Below, one piece after another: positions 9,633 to 18,349 of a stretch of DNA of 64,000 nucleotides. Below the pieces are notes generated by a model. That model had not been told where the DNA came from, searched no databases, and saw nothing but the letters and a program-made list of their open reading frames with translations. The stretch comes from Bradyrhizobium sp. 199 (GTDB taxonomy: Bacteria > Pseudomonadota > Alphaproteobacteria > Rhizobiales > Xanthobacteraceae): assembly GCF_023073355.1 (NCBI RefSeq), contig NZ_JADPJI010000005.1:1302001-1366000 (forward strand), written 5' to 3'. Position numbers and translations under genes: made by a program. How positions within the stretch are numbered: the stretch's first letter is position 1; each line of letters begins with the position of its first letter.

Positions 9633-12061
9633 GACGTGTCCTCGATCGGCAAGGGCAGGGCAATCTGGAATGTCGCACCGCTCCCGTCATTGGGGAATGC
9701 CGAGAGCCGGCCCGCGTGAGCTTCGATGATCGATCGGCAGATCGACAGTCCCATCCCCAGGCCGCTCGGCTTTGTCGTGAAGAAAGGTGTGAAGATGCGC
9801 TCGGTCGCGCCGTTGCCAAGGCCGGTCCCGCTGTCCGTCACGGTCAGGAGCATGCGGCTTTCGCCGTGCTCGCTCACTTGGCTGGAGCGGATCGCAAGCT
9901 CGCGCGGGCATTCCACATTGGCGTGCATGGCTTCAATCCCGTTCACGACCAGGTTGATCAGCACCTGCTGCAGCTGGATCCGGTCGCCGCAAACCCGGGG
10001 TAGAGCGGACGCCAGCTCCATTCGCACCGACACAGCACGGGTGGCAAGCTCGCCCCGAACGAGCGCCACCGTCTCCCTGACGAGCTGGTTCATGTCGACC
10101 GGAGCCATCTCGATCTCGGTCTTCTTCGCAAGCGCTCTGATCCGCCGGATCACCTCGCTGGCGCGATTGGCGTCTTCGACGATCCATTCCACGGAACGGC
10201 GCGCGGCATTCAGTTCGGCCGGTTCGCGGTCGAGCCATCCGATACAGGCGTCTGCGTTGGAGATCACGGCGGCAAGCGGCTGATTGATCTCGTGGGCTAT
10301 CGAGGCCGTGAGTTCTCCAAGCATCGTGACGCGCGTGACATGGGCGAGTTCGGCTTGCGCCTTGCGCAGCGCTTCTTCCGCCTGCTCGGCGCGGACCGCC
10401 GCGGTTACGTCGGTACTGACGCCACGATAGCCGAGAAAATTTCCGTTCGCATCGTGCAAGGGTTTGCCGCTGGTGCGCACGTAGATTGGAGATCCGTTGC
10501 GATCCTTGCTTCGGTAGACCAGGTCGCGAAACGGAAGGTGGGCATCGAGCGTCGCGCGATGCCGCTCCCACTTCTCGGGCTCGAGCTCGGCGTCGGGCGG
10601 AATGTCCCAACGGGCCAGGCCGATCACGCCCGTGGGGACCGCACCCGTCTCGGCATGTTCCGAGATCCGGGTGATACGGTGGTCCGGTCCGGTCTCCCAA
10701 AACCAGTCCGATGCGGTTTCGGCATAGTCACGGAATCGTTGCTCGGATAGCTTGATCTCGTCAAAGGCCTTCTGCAGCGCTTGTTTTGCGGCAAACTGTT
10801 CGGTGACGTCCACGTGGGTGCCGATGATTTCCATCACATCGCCGTCGCCGCTGATGACTGGACGTCCCTCCGTATGGACGTGTCTCACCGAACCGTCCGG
10901 ACGTACAATCCGAAAATCAACTTCGAAAGGTCGCTTTTGCTGGATTGCATGACGTTCCACATCGACAATCCGGCCGAAGTCTTCGGCGAGGATTCGTTTT
11001 TGGAAAGCCCGTGCCGACAGATCGATCTGGTCGGGGTCGAATCCGAACAGGCGATAGAGTTCGGCCGATCTGTAAGCGAACTCCTGACGGCGCACGTCCC
11101 AGGCCCAGCTGCTTGTATGACTGAGGCGCTGGGCTTCGGTCAGATAGGCTTCGCTGCGACGCAGCCTCTGTTCCGCTTCCTTTGCAGTCGTGACGTCGGT
11201 GACGGCGCCAACAAACTCGATGTGCCCGGATCCATGTCTCACCGCGCGTGCCACGGAATGGAGATATTTGATGGATCCATCGGGCATCAGCAGGCGATAT
11301 TCATGGTCGAAGTCCTGCACGTCGCGGAAGGCTCGATCGAGGGTCTTGCTGACCGCATTGCGATCTTCCGGATGGATGCGCTGGAAAACGAAATCCAGGG
11401 TCGGCTTTACCGCCGGGTCACATTGGAAGATGCGAAAGGTCTCCCTGGACCAGACGGCCTCACGGGTTGCCAGACTCAAGCCGAAGCTGCCGGTGCGGCT
11501 CAATTCCTGCGCTTGGGCAAGGTAGGCCTCGCTCTGCCGCAGCGCATCCTCCGCCTCCTTGCGTTGGGTGATGTTTTCGCAAGCGACCAGCACGATCGGC
11601 GTGCCGTCGCCGCGCCGCATGGCCTTGGCGTTTTCGCGGACCCAGAGAACCGAGCCGTCCTTCCGGATCTTGCGAATCTCCCAGGTGTGCGACTGGTCCA
11701 CGGTTTCCAGGCACAGCCCGACACAGCGACGAACGAAATCGCGGTCCTCTTCGAAGAAGACGTTCAGCACGGATTGGCCGGTCAGCTCGGCCGCCGTGTA
11801 GCCCAGTTGTGCGGCGCCAAATGTATTCACGTTGAGCACCGTACCGGCCGGATCGACCATGAAGTACATGACGGGATTATGCTCGAACACCTGCCGCCAT
11901 TGCTTCACGGCGTCGCGGAGATCGGCGTTGTCCGGCCGCCGGCCGTTTCCAGCCGCGGGCCCGTCTTTCGCTGCATTGCCGAGAGATCGAAGCGCCGCAA
12001 GGCCGCCGAGCAGGAATTGCGCGGCCGAATTCCCTAATCTTGCGATCTGGCCAGGCATCAT
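9629..12061 (-). CDS. multi-PAS sensor histidine kinase
   Basis: The 810-residue kinase has four PAS/PAC units (about residues 60-170, 180-300, 305-425 and 435-560), then a HisKA domain with the phospho-His in [12 protein letters not shown] (His590) and an ATPase domain with N box ([10 protein letters not shown]), G1 (DSGTGLG), F box (FTPFFTTK) and G2 ([13 protein letters not shown]). I see no clear membrane segment or signal peptide, so it is probably cytosolic. It resembles the FixL/NodV/TodS kind of kinase but has no haem-PAS His that I can identify with confidence. It overlaps the regulator gene by 4 bp. The ligand is unknown. Confidence 0.92.
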   Translation of the reverse strand: MMPGQIARLGNSAAQFLLGGLAALRSLGNAAKDGPAAGNGRRPDNADLRDAVKQWRQVFEHNPVMYFMVDPAGTVLNVNTFGAAQLGYTAAELTGQSVLNVFFEEDRDFVRRCVGLCLETVDQSHTWEIRKIRKDGSVLWVRENAKAMRRGDGTPIVLVACENITQRKEAEDALRQSEAYLAQAQELSRTGSFGLSLATREAVWSRETFRIFQCDPAVKPTLDFVFQRIHPEDRNAVSKTLDRAFRDVQDFDHEYRLLMPDGSIKYLHSVARAVRHGSGHIEFVGAVTDVTTAKEAEQRLRRSEAYLTEAQRLSHTSSWAWDVRRQEFAYRSAELYRLFGFDPDQIDLSARAFQKRILAEDFGRIVDVERHAIQQKRPFEVDFRIVRPDGSVRHVHTEGRPVISGDGDVMEIIGTHVDVTEQFAAKQALQKAFDEIKLSEQRFRDYAETASDWFWETGPDHRITRISEHAETGAVPTGVIGLARWDIPPDAELEPEKWERHRATLDAHLPFRDLVYRSKDRNGSPIYVRTSGKPLHDANGNFLGYRGVSTDVTAAVRAEQAEEALRKAQAELAHVTRVTMLGELTASIAHEINQPLAAVISNADACIGWLDREPAELNAARRSVEWIVEDANRASEVIRRIRALAKKTEIEMAPVDMNQLVRETVALVRGELATRAVSVRMELASALPRVCGDRIQLQQVLINLVVNGIEAMHANVECPRELAIRSSQVSEHGESRMLLTVTDSGTGLGNGATERIFTPFFTTKPSGLGMGLSICRSIIEAHAGRLSAFPNDGSGATFQIALPLPIEDTS

Positions 12062-12545
12062 CGCAGGCGTCCCGGCCCGCTTGGGGGCTGGGCAAGTAGA
12101 GCACTTTGCGACAGGAGGGGCAATTCCCTCCGATCAAGCCAGGATTCCGCATCGAAAGTTCGCGGTCTCCGTGCAGCTTGCCAGCTTGCGCCGTCTCGTT
12201 GCGCGCGGACGAAGCTCCGGAAGATCACCGGGCAAACCTATGTATAGGTCGCGCAACCCTAGTCATACGCTGCATTTACCTCCGTACAATTGAGCGGCCC
12301 GTCGCATCGGGACTAGGCTCACCGGCAATCCAGCGGAGTCGATCGCGAAGCGCGAGCCGTCGAGTTGCTCGGCATCGTGCACCCGAGAGGCCAGCTTCGC
12401 CTCCGCCGCCGCGCGACTTGCCGATCATCCGGCCGGTCACGATTGAGAAGCCGCATTTCGTTGACGAACGTCATGACCGTGCATCAGCGCCCGTGGGGAG
12501 CCTGGACCATCAGAGGCACCCATCAGACGCCAGGAGGAGAGGACC
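12062..12545. other. divergent intergenic region, no gene seen
   Basis: This 484-bp gap separates the minus-strand kinase from the plus-strand cysteine-rich genes. I find no credible coding sequence. It must hold the promoters for both directions. The visible elements are a short hairpin near 12115-12132 (GGAGGGG/CCCTCC-like arms) and the palindrome at 12236-12249. Confidence 0.6.
12236..12249. promoter_or_regulatory. candidate operator palindrome
   Basis: ACCTAT and ATAGGT form perfect 6-bp arms with a 2-bp centre. They lie in the divergent region between the kinase operon and the small cysteine-rich genes. A dimeric LuxR/FixJ-type regulator such as the one encoded at 8961-9632 would be a natural ligand, but this is inference from position and symmetry only. 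Confidence 0.3.
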
Positions 12546-12734
12546 ATGTGCGATAAGCCCGAACGCTCCGACCGCCCTTCTGCCGCAAAAAGCTGCGCCG
12601 TCTGCAGCGGGAAGTTCGGCCTGATCCGGTATTATTCTTGGCGAGCGCCGCTCTGCTCCCGGAAGTGTCTCGATCGCTTCAGGGCGCGCCGCGAACGCGA
12701 CCGTCGATGGCTGTTTCGGTTTCAGGCGGCGTGA
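12546..12734 (+). CDS. small cysteine-motif protein
   Basis: This 62-residue basic protein has a zinc-finger-like set of cysteines: CAVC near residue 17, then CSRKC about 20 residues later, followed by a run of Arg and Lys (DRFRARRERDRRW). A very strong ribosome-binding sequence (AGGAGGAG) is 6 nt before the ATG. It is the first of four short genes in the same direction. I do not recognise the family; the cysteine spacing recalls the two paralogues at 13181 and 13421. Metal binding is inferred. Confidence 0.7.
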   Translation: MCDKPERSDRPSAAKSCAVCSGKFGLIRYYSWRAPLCSRKCLDRFRARRERDRRWLFRFQAA

Positions 12735-12785
12735 GAACAATCCGCCGGATCCGCCCCGTTCGGCATTTCTCAATCAGGAGGCTGC

Positions 12786-13184
12786 GTGTTGAACCGTGTT
12801 TGCAAGCTCCTCTTGGTGATCGCGCTCCCGTTTCCGTTGATGACGGGGGTGGGGGCCGACGAGGTTGGACAGGATGCTACACATCGTCACCATCCGCTTC
12901 AGGATCGGCTCCTCCACGACGAGTTCTATTCCAGCTGGCGCATGCCCGATAACCCAGTGCTGAGTTGTTGCAACAGCGCGGATTGCTACCCGACCGAGAT
13001 GCATTACGTCGACGGCAAGGTCTACGCGCGGCGCCGGGAAGACGGGAAATACATCCTCATTCCAGCCCAGAAGGTCGAGCGAAATAGAGACAATCCCGAC
13101 GGCCGCAACCATCTTTGCGCGCCGCCGCCGTCCGCCTCTCTGGTCGACGCGGTCTTCTGCTTCGCTCTGGGAGGCGCCACGTGA
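12786..13184 (+). CDS. secreted cysteine-containing protein of unknown function
   Basis: A 132-residue protein with an N-terminal signal peptide (about residues 1-24, ending GVGA). The mature part has the block WRMPDNPVLSCCNSADCYPTE with three closely spaced cysteines, and two more near the C-terminus. I recall this block from hypothetical exported proteins in Rhizobiales, without a known function. The stop overlaps the GTG start of the next gene (GTGA), so the two are translationally coupled. Confidence 0.78.
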   Translation: MLNRVCKLLLVIALPFPLMTGVGADEVGQDATHRHHPLQDRLLHDEFYSSWRMPDNPVLSCCNSADCYPTEMHYVDGKVYARRREDGKYILIPAQKVERNRDNPDGRNHLCAPPPSASLVDAVFCFALGGAT

Positions 13185-13369
13185 GATTTATATTGGTGAA
13201 CGGAAGGACCCCTTTCCGAAAAACGTTTTGCCTATGGTGCTGCGAGGAGATCAGCGCCGGCTATCTGCGCGATGCGAAGACGCTGCTGCCCTACTGCGGC
13301 TATGAGTGTTACGCGCTTCATGGCGAAGCTGCGCCGCTCACTGAGGGGCGCACACGAGCGGCGTCTTGA
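13181..13369 (+). CDS. small cysteine-rich protein, RFxLVN family, copy 1
   Basis: I place the start at GTG 13181, which overlaps the previous stop. This gives a 62-residue protein beginning (V/M)RFILVNGRTPF. It lines up with the product of the gene 58 bp downstream: both begin RF-I/M-LVN and have a CxxC motif (CLWCCEEI here) and a later C-x3-C motif (YCGYECYALHG). A longer frame starting at 13115 runs inside the upstream gene and is less likely. Four to five cysteines suggest a zinc or redox function; the role is unknown. Confidence 0.72.
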   Translation: MRFILVNGRTPFRKTFCLWCCEEISAGYLRDAKTLLPYCGYECYALHGEAAPLTEGRTRAAS

Positions 13370-13420
13370 GAGGACAGGGGAGTAAAACCGCCGGCGGATT
13401 TGCCCTCCGGGTGAGAGGAC

Positions 13421-13738
13421 ATGACGATGAGATTCATGCTCGTCAATCAGGAAGGGCCTCGCCACGCCGGTACCTGCAGCGCGTGCGCCAAGCAGCTGGG
13501 CTCGAGTTACGTCCGCCATGTCCCCGCGGAGCGGCGGTACTGTAGCCATGATTACTACCGTCGATATCAGCACACGACGGTGGAAATGCTCTGGCCCTAC
13601 CGCAGTTCGCTTGAAGCGATCACGGTTTTCACGGCCACTTCGAGCTGGAGCTGGATACTGCAGATGGGCGTGGTCTCGCGCTCGCTGACGGAAGCATTTC
13701 TGCGCGCGTACGACCCCTCTGACCACGGAAGGAGGTGA
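13421..13738 (+). CDS. small cysteine-rich protein, RFxLVN family, copy 2
   Basis: A 105-residue protein (ATG at 13421, or 13427 if it begins MRFMLVN like its sibling). Residues 3-50 match the gene at 13181: RFMLVN, then CSACAKQLGSSYVR, then YCSHDYYRRY. The C-terminal half (ETTVEMLWPY-like region onward) is extra and has a hydrophobic Trp-rich stretch (ATSSWSWILQMG). It ends the run of small genes facing away from the phosphorelay operon. The function is unknown. Confidence 0.72.
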   Translation: MTMRFMLVNQEGPRHAGTCSACAKQLGSSYVRHVPAERRYCSHDYYRRYQHTTVEMLWPYRSSLEAITVFTATSSWSWILQMGVVSRSLTEAFLRAYDPSDHGRR

Positions 13739-13829
13739 CGGCTCGCCGAACGACGCGGACCCGCGCAGAGAGGTCGGTCGCGGTCACTGCACCCAGCTTC
13801 GCGCCGCGTCCAGCCCCGGCGTCGCGAAA

Positions 13830-16016
13830 CTAGGGCGCGGCGGCTGCGGCCGATGCCGTCGGCACTGGGCCCACGTCCTGCGCTGTAACGCGTTGCTCGC
13901 TCTTCCCGGCGACCACGCTGCTGCCCTCAAAGCGCGCCCGGTACACAAGCACGTTCTCCATCACGCGCTGGACGTAGTTGCGCGTCTCCGACAGCGGGAT
14001 GCGCTCGACCCAGTCGACCGGATCGACCTTGGGATCCCGGGGGTCGCCGCGCGCCTGCACCCATTCGCGCACGCGGCCGCGGCCGGCATTGTAGCCGGCG
14101 AAGGTCATGATCTGGTTGCCGCGATATTCCGACAAAAGCGCGCTGAGCTCGGCCGCGCCCATCTGGGTGTTGTAGACGGGATCCGATACCATCTTGCCCC
14201 AGTCATAGGTCAGGCCGAAGCGCTTGGCGGTGTCGCGGCCGGCTTCGGGCGTCACCTGCATCAGCCCGACCGCATTGGCGGCCGATTTGTCGCGCTGGTC
14301 GAACGAGCTTTCGGTGCGCGCCACCGAATAGATCACGCTGGTCTCGATCGCGGGCGCGACCTGCCGGTGCTCGGGGATGCCGATTGTGGGGAAGGCGTAA
14401 TGGTCCAGCGCGAGCCCGCGTGCCAGCGCCGACTTGCCGACCTCCAGCATGACGCGCGCATCGTTGCGCCGGCCGGCGAGTGCGCCGAGTCCTTCGAGCG
14501 CTGCGACGTCGGTGCTCTCCTTGGCAAAATCCTCGGCGTAATAGAACACCACGTCGCGCTCGCCGATGCCGTAGAGCATGTCGGCGGCACGCACGCGCTC
14601 GTCTGAGGGCTGCATGTCGGCTGCCGCCAGCACGGGCGAGGGCGCCCGCAGCTCGATGCGGTCGAGGCCGAGCCTTGCACGTGCAAGCTGGCCGTAATAG
14701 GCGGTCGGATAGCGCGAGGCCGCCCGATAGCTCATCTGCGCATCCGCGCTCGCGCCCATCGCATCGGCGGCACGGCCGCGCCAATAATGGGCGCGCGACA
14801 GCGCGATCGGATTGGCCGAGCCTTCGTCGATGGCGGCGAAGTGCATGATCGCCGACTTGGGATCGCCGAGGAATCGCAGCGCGATCCAGCCGCACATGAA
14901 GTGGTAGTCGACGCGGTAGACTTCCTTCTCGGGCACCGCCGCGGTGCGCACCACGTCATAGGCCGTTTCGAATTTGCCCTGGTCGAGCAGCTTGCGCGCG
15001 AGCAGGCGGCGCTCGCGCCACCAGGCATCGGTGTCCTGGGCCGCCATGGTGGCGGGCGCGGCGGCCAGGATCACCTCGGCCGCGTCGTCGATGCGGTTAT
15101 TCTGGAGGTGCCACTGGGCTCGGCACAGCACATAGCCGAGATCGCGCCGTGCGTCGGCCGGGACGTCCTCGAGATAATCCTTGGCCTTGCTAGCCTTGCC
15201 GGTGACGGCGGCGCAGGCTTTGACGATCGCGAGCGCATCCTCGCCGAGCCGTTTTGCCGCGCGCCGGGCAGCCGAATAGTCCTTGGCGCCGAGCCGCTTG
15301 TCCATGCGGGCGCGATGATCGTCAGCGGTGAGGAGATCGTGGAACGCTTCGTAGGAGTCCTCCTCGCTGCGCTCCGACAATTCGTCCGTGCGCCAGGCCT
15401 CGCGCACGAGCCGCGCGGCCCAGTCGGCGTCGCCTTCAACGAGCAGCACGCGGGCCAGCGCGAACTTGCCCTTGGCGCTGGCCGGCCGGTCCATGGTGAA
15501 TTTGTGCACAATGGCCGCATCGCTCTTCTCCTGCCACAGCCGCGCCTCGGCGCGGCGGCGGAGCAGGGCGCTGCTCGGCCAGTCAGGATTGGCGTCGAGG
15601 AAGGCGGCGTAACGCCTGAAATTCGCTGTGCTCTCGGAGTGGCGCAGCATGAACCAGTCCGCGAGCTTCCGTCCGGCGGGGTCCGCGATGCGGTCGCGCG
15701 CGGCGCTCGCGTCGTCGGTCTTGCCCTTGCGTGCGAGATCGATCGCGTCCTTCAGCGCGGCGAGGTCGCCAGTCAGCGGCGGGGTTGCGGGCTTGTCGGA
15801 CGGCGCGTCGTCGCTCTTCTTCGACTTATGCCTGGCCTCGGCATGCCTGCCGTGGCGCGATTTCACCGCGGCATGACGCTGCTTGCCGGCTTTCACCTCG
15901 TGCGTCTTCTTCGGCGCGGACGATTTGTGGCTGCTCTTGGCCGCGAGCTCGGTGGGAAGAAGGGCCATTGCGGCCGCGGCAACGACACACGCGAGCGAGC
16001 GTAGGCACTGGTTCAT
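13830..16016 (-). CDS. soluble lytic murein transglycosylase (Slt70-like)
   Basis: The 728-residue periplasmic enzyme cleaves peptidoglycan glycan strands to 1,6-anhydro products. A signal peptide covers about residues 1-26 (ending ELAAKS), followed by a Lys/His/Ser-rich segment, a long alpha-superhelical region, and the C-terminal SLT domain. There the catalytic Glu is in VARTESSFDQ, followed by NAVGLMQVTPEAG and the family block TFAGYNAGRGRVREW. I use the ATG at 16016, preceded by AGGGGGG; an upstream start at 16106 would put 30 extra residues before the signal peptide. Confidence 0.93.
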   Translation of the reverse strand: MNQCLRSLACVVAAAAMALLPTELAAKSSHKSSAPKKTHEVKAGKQRHAAVKSRHGRHAEARHKSKKSDDAPSDKPATPPLTGDLAALKDAIDLARKGKTDDASAARDRIADPAGRKLADWFMLRHSESTANFRRYAAFLDANPDWPSSALLRRRAEARLWQEKSDAAIVHKFTMDRPASAKGKFALARVLLVEGDADWAARLVREAWRTDELSERSEEDSYEAFHDLLTADDHRARMDKRLGAKDYSAARRAAKRLGEDALAIVKACAAVTGKASKAKDYLEDVPADARRDLGYVLCRAQWHLQNNRIDDAAEVILAAAPATMAAQDTDAWWRERRLLARKLLDQGKFETAYDVVRTAAVPEKEVYRVDYHFMCGWIALRFLGDPKSAIMHFAAIDEGSANPIALSRAHYWRGRAADAMGASADAQMSYRAASRYPTAYYGQLARARLGLDRIELRAPSPVLAAADMQPSDERVRAADMLYGIGERDVVFYYAEDFAKESTDVAALEGLGALAGRRNDARVMLEVGKSALARGLALDHYAFPTIGIPEHRQVAPAIETSVIYSVARTESSFDQRDKSAANAVGLMQVTPEAGRDTAKRFGLTYDWGKMVSDPVYNTQMGAAELSALLSEYRGNQIMTFAGYNAGRGRVREWVQARGDPRDPKVDPVDWVERIPLSETRNYVQRVMENVLVYRARFEGSSVVAGKSEQRVTAQDVGPVPTASAAAAAP

Positions 16017-16257
16017 TCCATGGTCCCCCCTGCGAAACCACCACAAACCAAGGTCCGCGACGACATGCGGCTTGAGAATCAAAGCACCGACACGATGCAT
16101 CAGCATCGTGTCGCATCCTCACGCTGTCGCAACAATGCGGCAAAATACGGATGCGGCGGGGGAACTCCCGCAAGGGAGAACAAGGGAACTTTTACGCAAG
16201 GGAGAACAAGCGTAGGCGCTTTGGCCTCATTTAACGATGTGGGCTCGCGCGACCGGC

Positions 16258-16452
16258 GAACGCACTATGCCGAAGTGCTCGCCGCTTATCTCGCCCGGCG
16301 GTTCGACGACGCCCGCGCCGCCTTCAATACGGCGCTCGAAGCCGTTCCCGATGATGGCCCCTCGCGGACGATGCTCGGCCGCATCGCGCAGTTTCGAGGC
16401 CAACCCGCCGGCCGCCGGCTGGGATGGCGCCTGGCGGCTGGACCGCAAATAG
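16258..16452 (+). pseudogene. frameshifted C-terminal tail of an adenylate/guanylate cyclase
   Basis: In frame 3 the bases translate to YAEVLAAYLARRFDDARAAF followed by EAVPDDGPSRTMLGRI, the TPR-like tail of bacterial class III cyclases. Near 16391 the match moves to frame 1 and continues as FEANPPAAGWDGAWRLDRK and a TAG stop at 16450-16452, which is the usual end of these cyclases (PPADWDGVW...). The catalytic domain is absent upstream. So this is a remnant with one frameshift, not the start of the 237-codon frame that spans it. The family match is from memory of the motif. Confidence 0.65.
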
Positions 16453-16556
16453 CTGCCGCGGCGGAAAAATTGATTCTACTCGATAACGATGTTCGCCGTG
16501 ACCTATTTCCCGGGCTTAATTTGGATGTCCTTGAGGCGTTTGATGGGGACACGCCG

Positions 16557-16733
16557 ATGACAGACCTTCAGGACAGGCTGGAACGGTTCGAGACGCTCAC
16601 CGCCGAATGCGAGCTGATTACCAAGCTCGCCACCGACAGTGCCAAGCGCGAGTTCTATCTGAAGCTTTCGGAGCAGTACCGTCAGTTGGCGGCGGACATG
16701 CGCCAGGCGATCGCGACCAAGGCTGCGGCCTGA
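16557..16733 (+). CDS. small helical protein of unknown function
   Basis: The 58-residue protein begins MTDLQDRLERFETLTAECEL and is predicted fully helical, with heptad-like leucines. The frame is open far upstream, but that part is the cyclase remnant read through. The ATG at 16557 has GGGGA 8 nt before it and gives a protein of the size I recall for similar short proteins in bradyrhizobia. The function is unknown. Confidence 0.6.
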   Translation: MTDLQDRLERFETLTAECELITKLATDSAKREFYLKLSEQYRQLAADMRQAIATKAAA

Positions 16734-16886
16734 GGCCGGCTGCAATCCGTTCTTAAGGTTTGGCGCGCATCCTCTGGGGATGCGAGCGTCGTGCGTCAAC
16801 GTTGCTCGTAGTGGGAATGCCGGGGTCCGTTGCGGTGCAGCGTACCCCGCTGATCTTTGCTTTGCCGCTCTCTACGGGGCAATCCC

Positions 16887-17099
16887 ATGCGCCTTCTTGC
16901 AGTCCTTATTTTCGCGCTCATGACGGCCGCCTGCAATCAGGAGCAGGACATCACCGGCGCGACCCCGGTCTGCGCGATGCGGAACTACAGCTCGTACAAT
17001 CCCCGTGACATGAACCAGTGCGTTAACGCCTGCAAATCGTGCGACCACGGCAACACGGTTACCTGCACGACCTCCTGCACCCTCAAGGGCGCGCGCTAA
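16887..17099 (+). CDS. small cysteine-rich lipoprotein
   Basis: A 70-residue protein with a lipoprotein signal (MRLLAVLIFALMTAAC, lipid Cys at residue 16). The mature part has six further cysteines in the pattern C-x17-C-x3-C-x2-C-x8-C-x4-C. These would form disulfides in the periplasm. The start at 16887 is set by the signal; an upstream ATG at 16857 is less likely. I know no family. Confidence 0.75.
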   Translation: MRLLAVLIFALMTAACNQEQDITGATPVCAMRNYSSYNPRDMNQCVNACKSCDHGNTVTCTTSCTLKGAR

Positions 17100-17244
17100 A
17101 GTCCTGACGCTTGCAGAGGTGGGGACGGCGAGTCTGAGATCATTAGCTCCCCAGGGGAAGAACCGGTGAAAACTGGCGGTGCTAAGACACCGGAACGATT
17201 CACTTGCGTTAAACATTGAAGGAGGCGGCAGGACGCGGAGTCCG

Positions 17245-17508
17245 ATGGAAATGGGTATGCTCGATCCCGGTCGATTTCTGGTGTCGTGCTCGCATTGCGA
17301 TGCTTGGCCGATGGCGGCCAATGTGAAGCGATCGAGCTGGTGGGCGTCCCCGCACGAGGTCCGCTTTGTCTGCACGCGCTGCCGCCGCGAGGAAACCGCG
17401 ATCGTCTCGGCCTCCGGCGAATTGACCCCGATCAAGCGCGTCGATGTTCCGCCACGAGACGTCGCTGCCGCCTGGGCCCAGGCCCAGCGTTTCCGAGGGC
17501 GGACCTGA
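17245..17508 (+). CDS. small zinc-ribbon-like protein
   Basis: This 87-residue protein has two CxxC pairs about 30 residues apart (VSCSHCDAW and FVCTRCRREE), the arrangement of a zinc ribbon. The rest is polar with a Pro/Ala-rich end. I chose the ATG at 17245 (MEMGMLDPG); the frame also opens at 17179. It stands alone between the lipoprotein and a repeat-rich gap. The function is unknown; nucleic-acid or protein binding through zinc is inferred. Confidence 0.62.
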   Translation: MEMGMLDPGRFLVSCSHCDAWPMAANVKRSSWWASPHEVRFVCTRCRREETAIVSASGELTPIKRVDVPPRDVAAAWAQAQRFRGRT

Positions 17509-18215
17509 GCGGCGCCACCGTCGCAAGGCGACCCCGTCCAGACCGTCTCGACAAGTCCGAACGGCCAGCACTGGAGAGGCTGTAAATCCCACCGAGCGCG
17601 CACGCCGCCGCGAAAGGCCAGCACATAGCGCGACCCGCGCGGCTCCAGCTTCGCGGTTGCGCGGGGACGACCAACAGGATCGTCATTGCAAGTGCCAGCG
17701 ACTTGTCCGGCGAAGCCTTGGCAACGGCGGAAGCAATCCAGAATCCCACCGCTGAAAGATTCTGGATTTGCTTCGTCGCAAAGGGCTCGTCGCAATGGCC
17801 GCGTGGACGCGGCGTGCGCGTTACCCCGCTCTCGTGCCCGCAGCGCAGCGTTCCCTGGATGGTGCGCTGCTGAGCAGGGGCCCCACGTCGCGGACTGGTG
17901 CCATGTCGCTCTGGGTCCCGGCTCTGCGCCGCGCCGCTCAAGCGTTGCAGCTTGTCCGGGACACGAGCGGCCGAGCGCTGTCGTTGGTGAGAGAGCGCCC
18001 CCGACTCGCCCGTGCAGCCGCCGCGGCGTGGACCGTTCAGGAGTGATATGCCCCACGAAATCTGAAGTTGTGCGCCGGTCGTTTTCGCGAGGTATTACAG
18101 TAAGCGAACCCGTGTCTTCGCGGTAACGATTGTGCCGTCCATGCAACACCCGTCCTAGATTTAACCGTCATCACGGGCGGTTCGCATCCCCGCCGCTTTT
18201 TGGCCACACCCAAAC
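17509..18215. other. gene-free stretch with dispersed-repeat character
   Basis: No credible gene is seen between the zinc-ribbon gene and the ilvD leader. It contains the palindromic element at 17680-17798. Next comes a stretch around 17820-18000 (GTCCCGGCTCTGCG, TGTCCGGGACACGAG) that I recall as part of a common bradyrhizobial intergenic repeat. From about 18050 the base composition becomes less GC-rich, as expected for a promoter and leader region of ilvD. Confidence 0.6.
17680..17798. repeat. palindromic intergenic repeat, copy 2 (longer form)
   Basis: This shares GTCATTGC at the left end, GAAGCAATCCAGAAT and ATTCTGGATTTGCTTCGTCGCAA as the inner inverted arms, and CTCGTCGCAATGG at the right with the copy at 5933-6019. 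It carries about 35 extra bases in the left arm. Two diverged copies in one window show a dispersed family. Confidence 0.8.
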
Positions 18216-18320
18216 ATGAATAAAATCGCTCTAATGTTTTTGGAGGCAGCGGGCAGTCCTCAACGCCACGAGAAAATCCCAAGGTCGATTCAAATCTTGG
18301 CTCTGATTTTTCGGGTCTGA
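18216..18320 (+). CDS. possible leader peptide before ilvD
   Basis: A 34-codon frame runs from ATG 18216 to TGA 18318-18320 and ends 29 bp before the ilvD start. Its last codons read RSIQILALIFRV, a cluster of Ile, Leu and Val, the products of the IlvD pathway. That is what a transcription-attenuation leader would look like. Against it: there is no ribosome-binding sequence before the ATG and I see no clear terminator with a T-run after it. Treat as a hypothesis. Confidence 0.22.
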   Translation: MNKIALMFLEAAGSPQRHEKIPRSIQILALIFRV

Positions 18321-18349
18321 AAGGGTTGGCCGGGGAAACTGGTTTTGCG

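Noticed and set aside
10781-12037. 418-codon plus-strand frame opposite the PAS kinase
   Set aside because: The minus-strand kinase has complete PAS, HisKA and ATPase motifs; the plus frame has none.
16020-16733. Single 237-codon gene
   Set aside because: Its first part overlaps the promoter region of the transglycosylase gene and its middle is a cyclase relic with a frameshift; only the last 58 codons look like a gene.
17509-18215. Protein-coding genes in the frames at 17686-18126 and 17768-18046
   Set aside because: They run through the palindromic repeat and have no domain, signal or ribosome-binding site.
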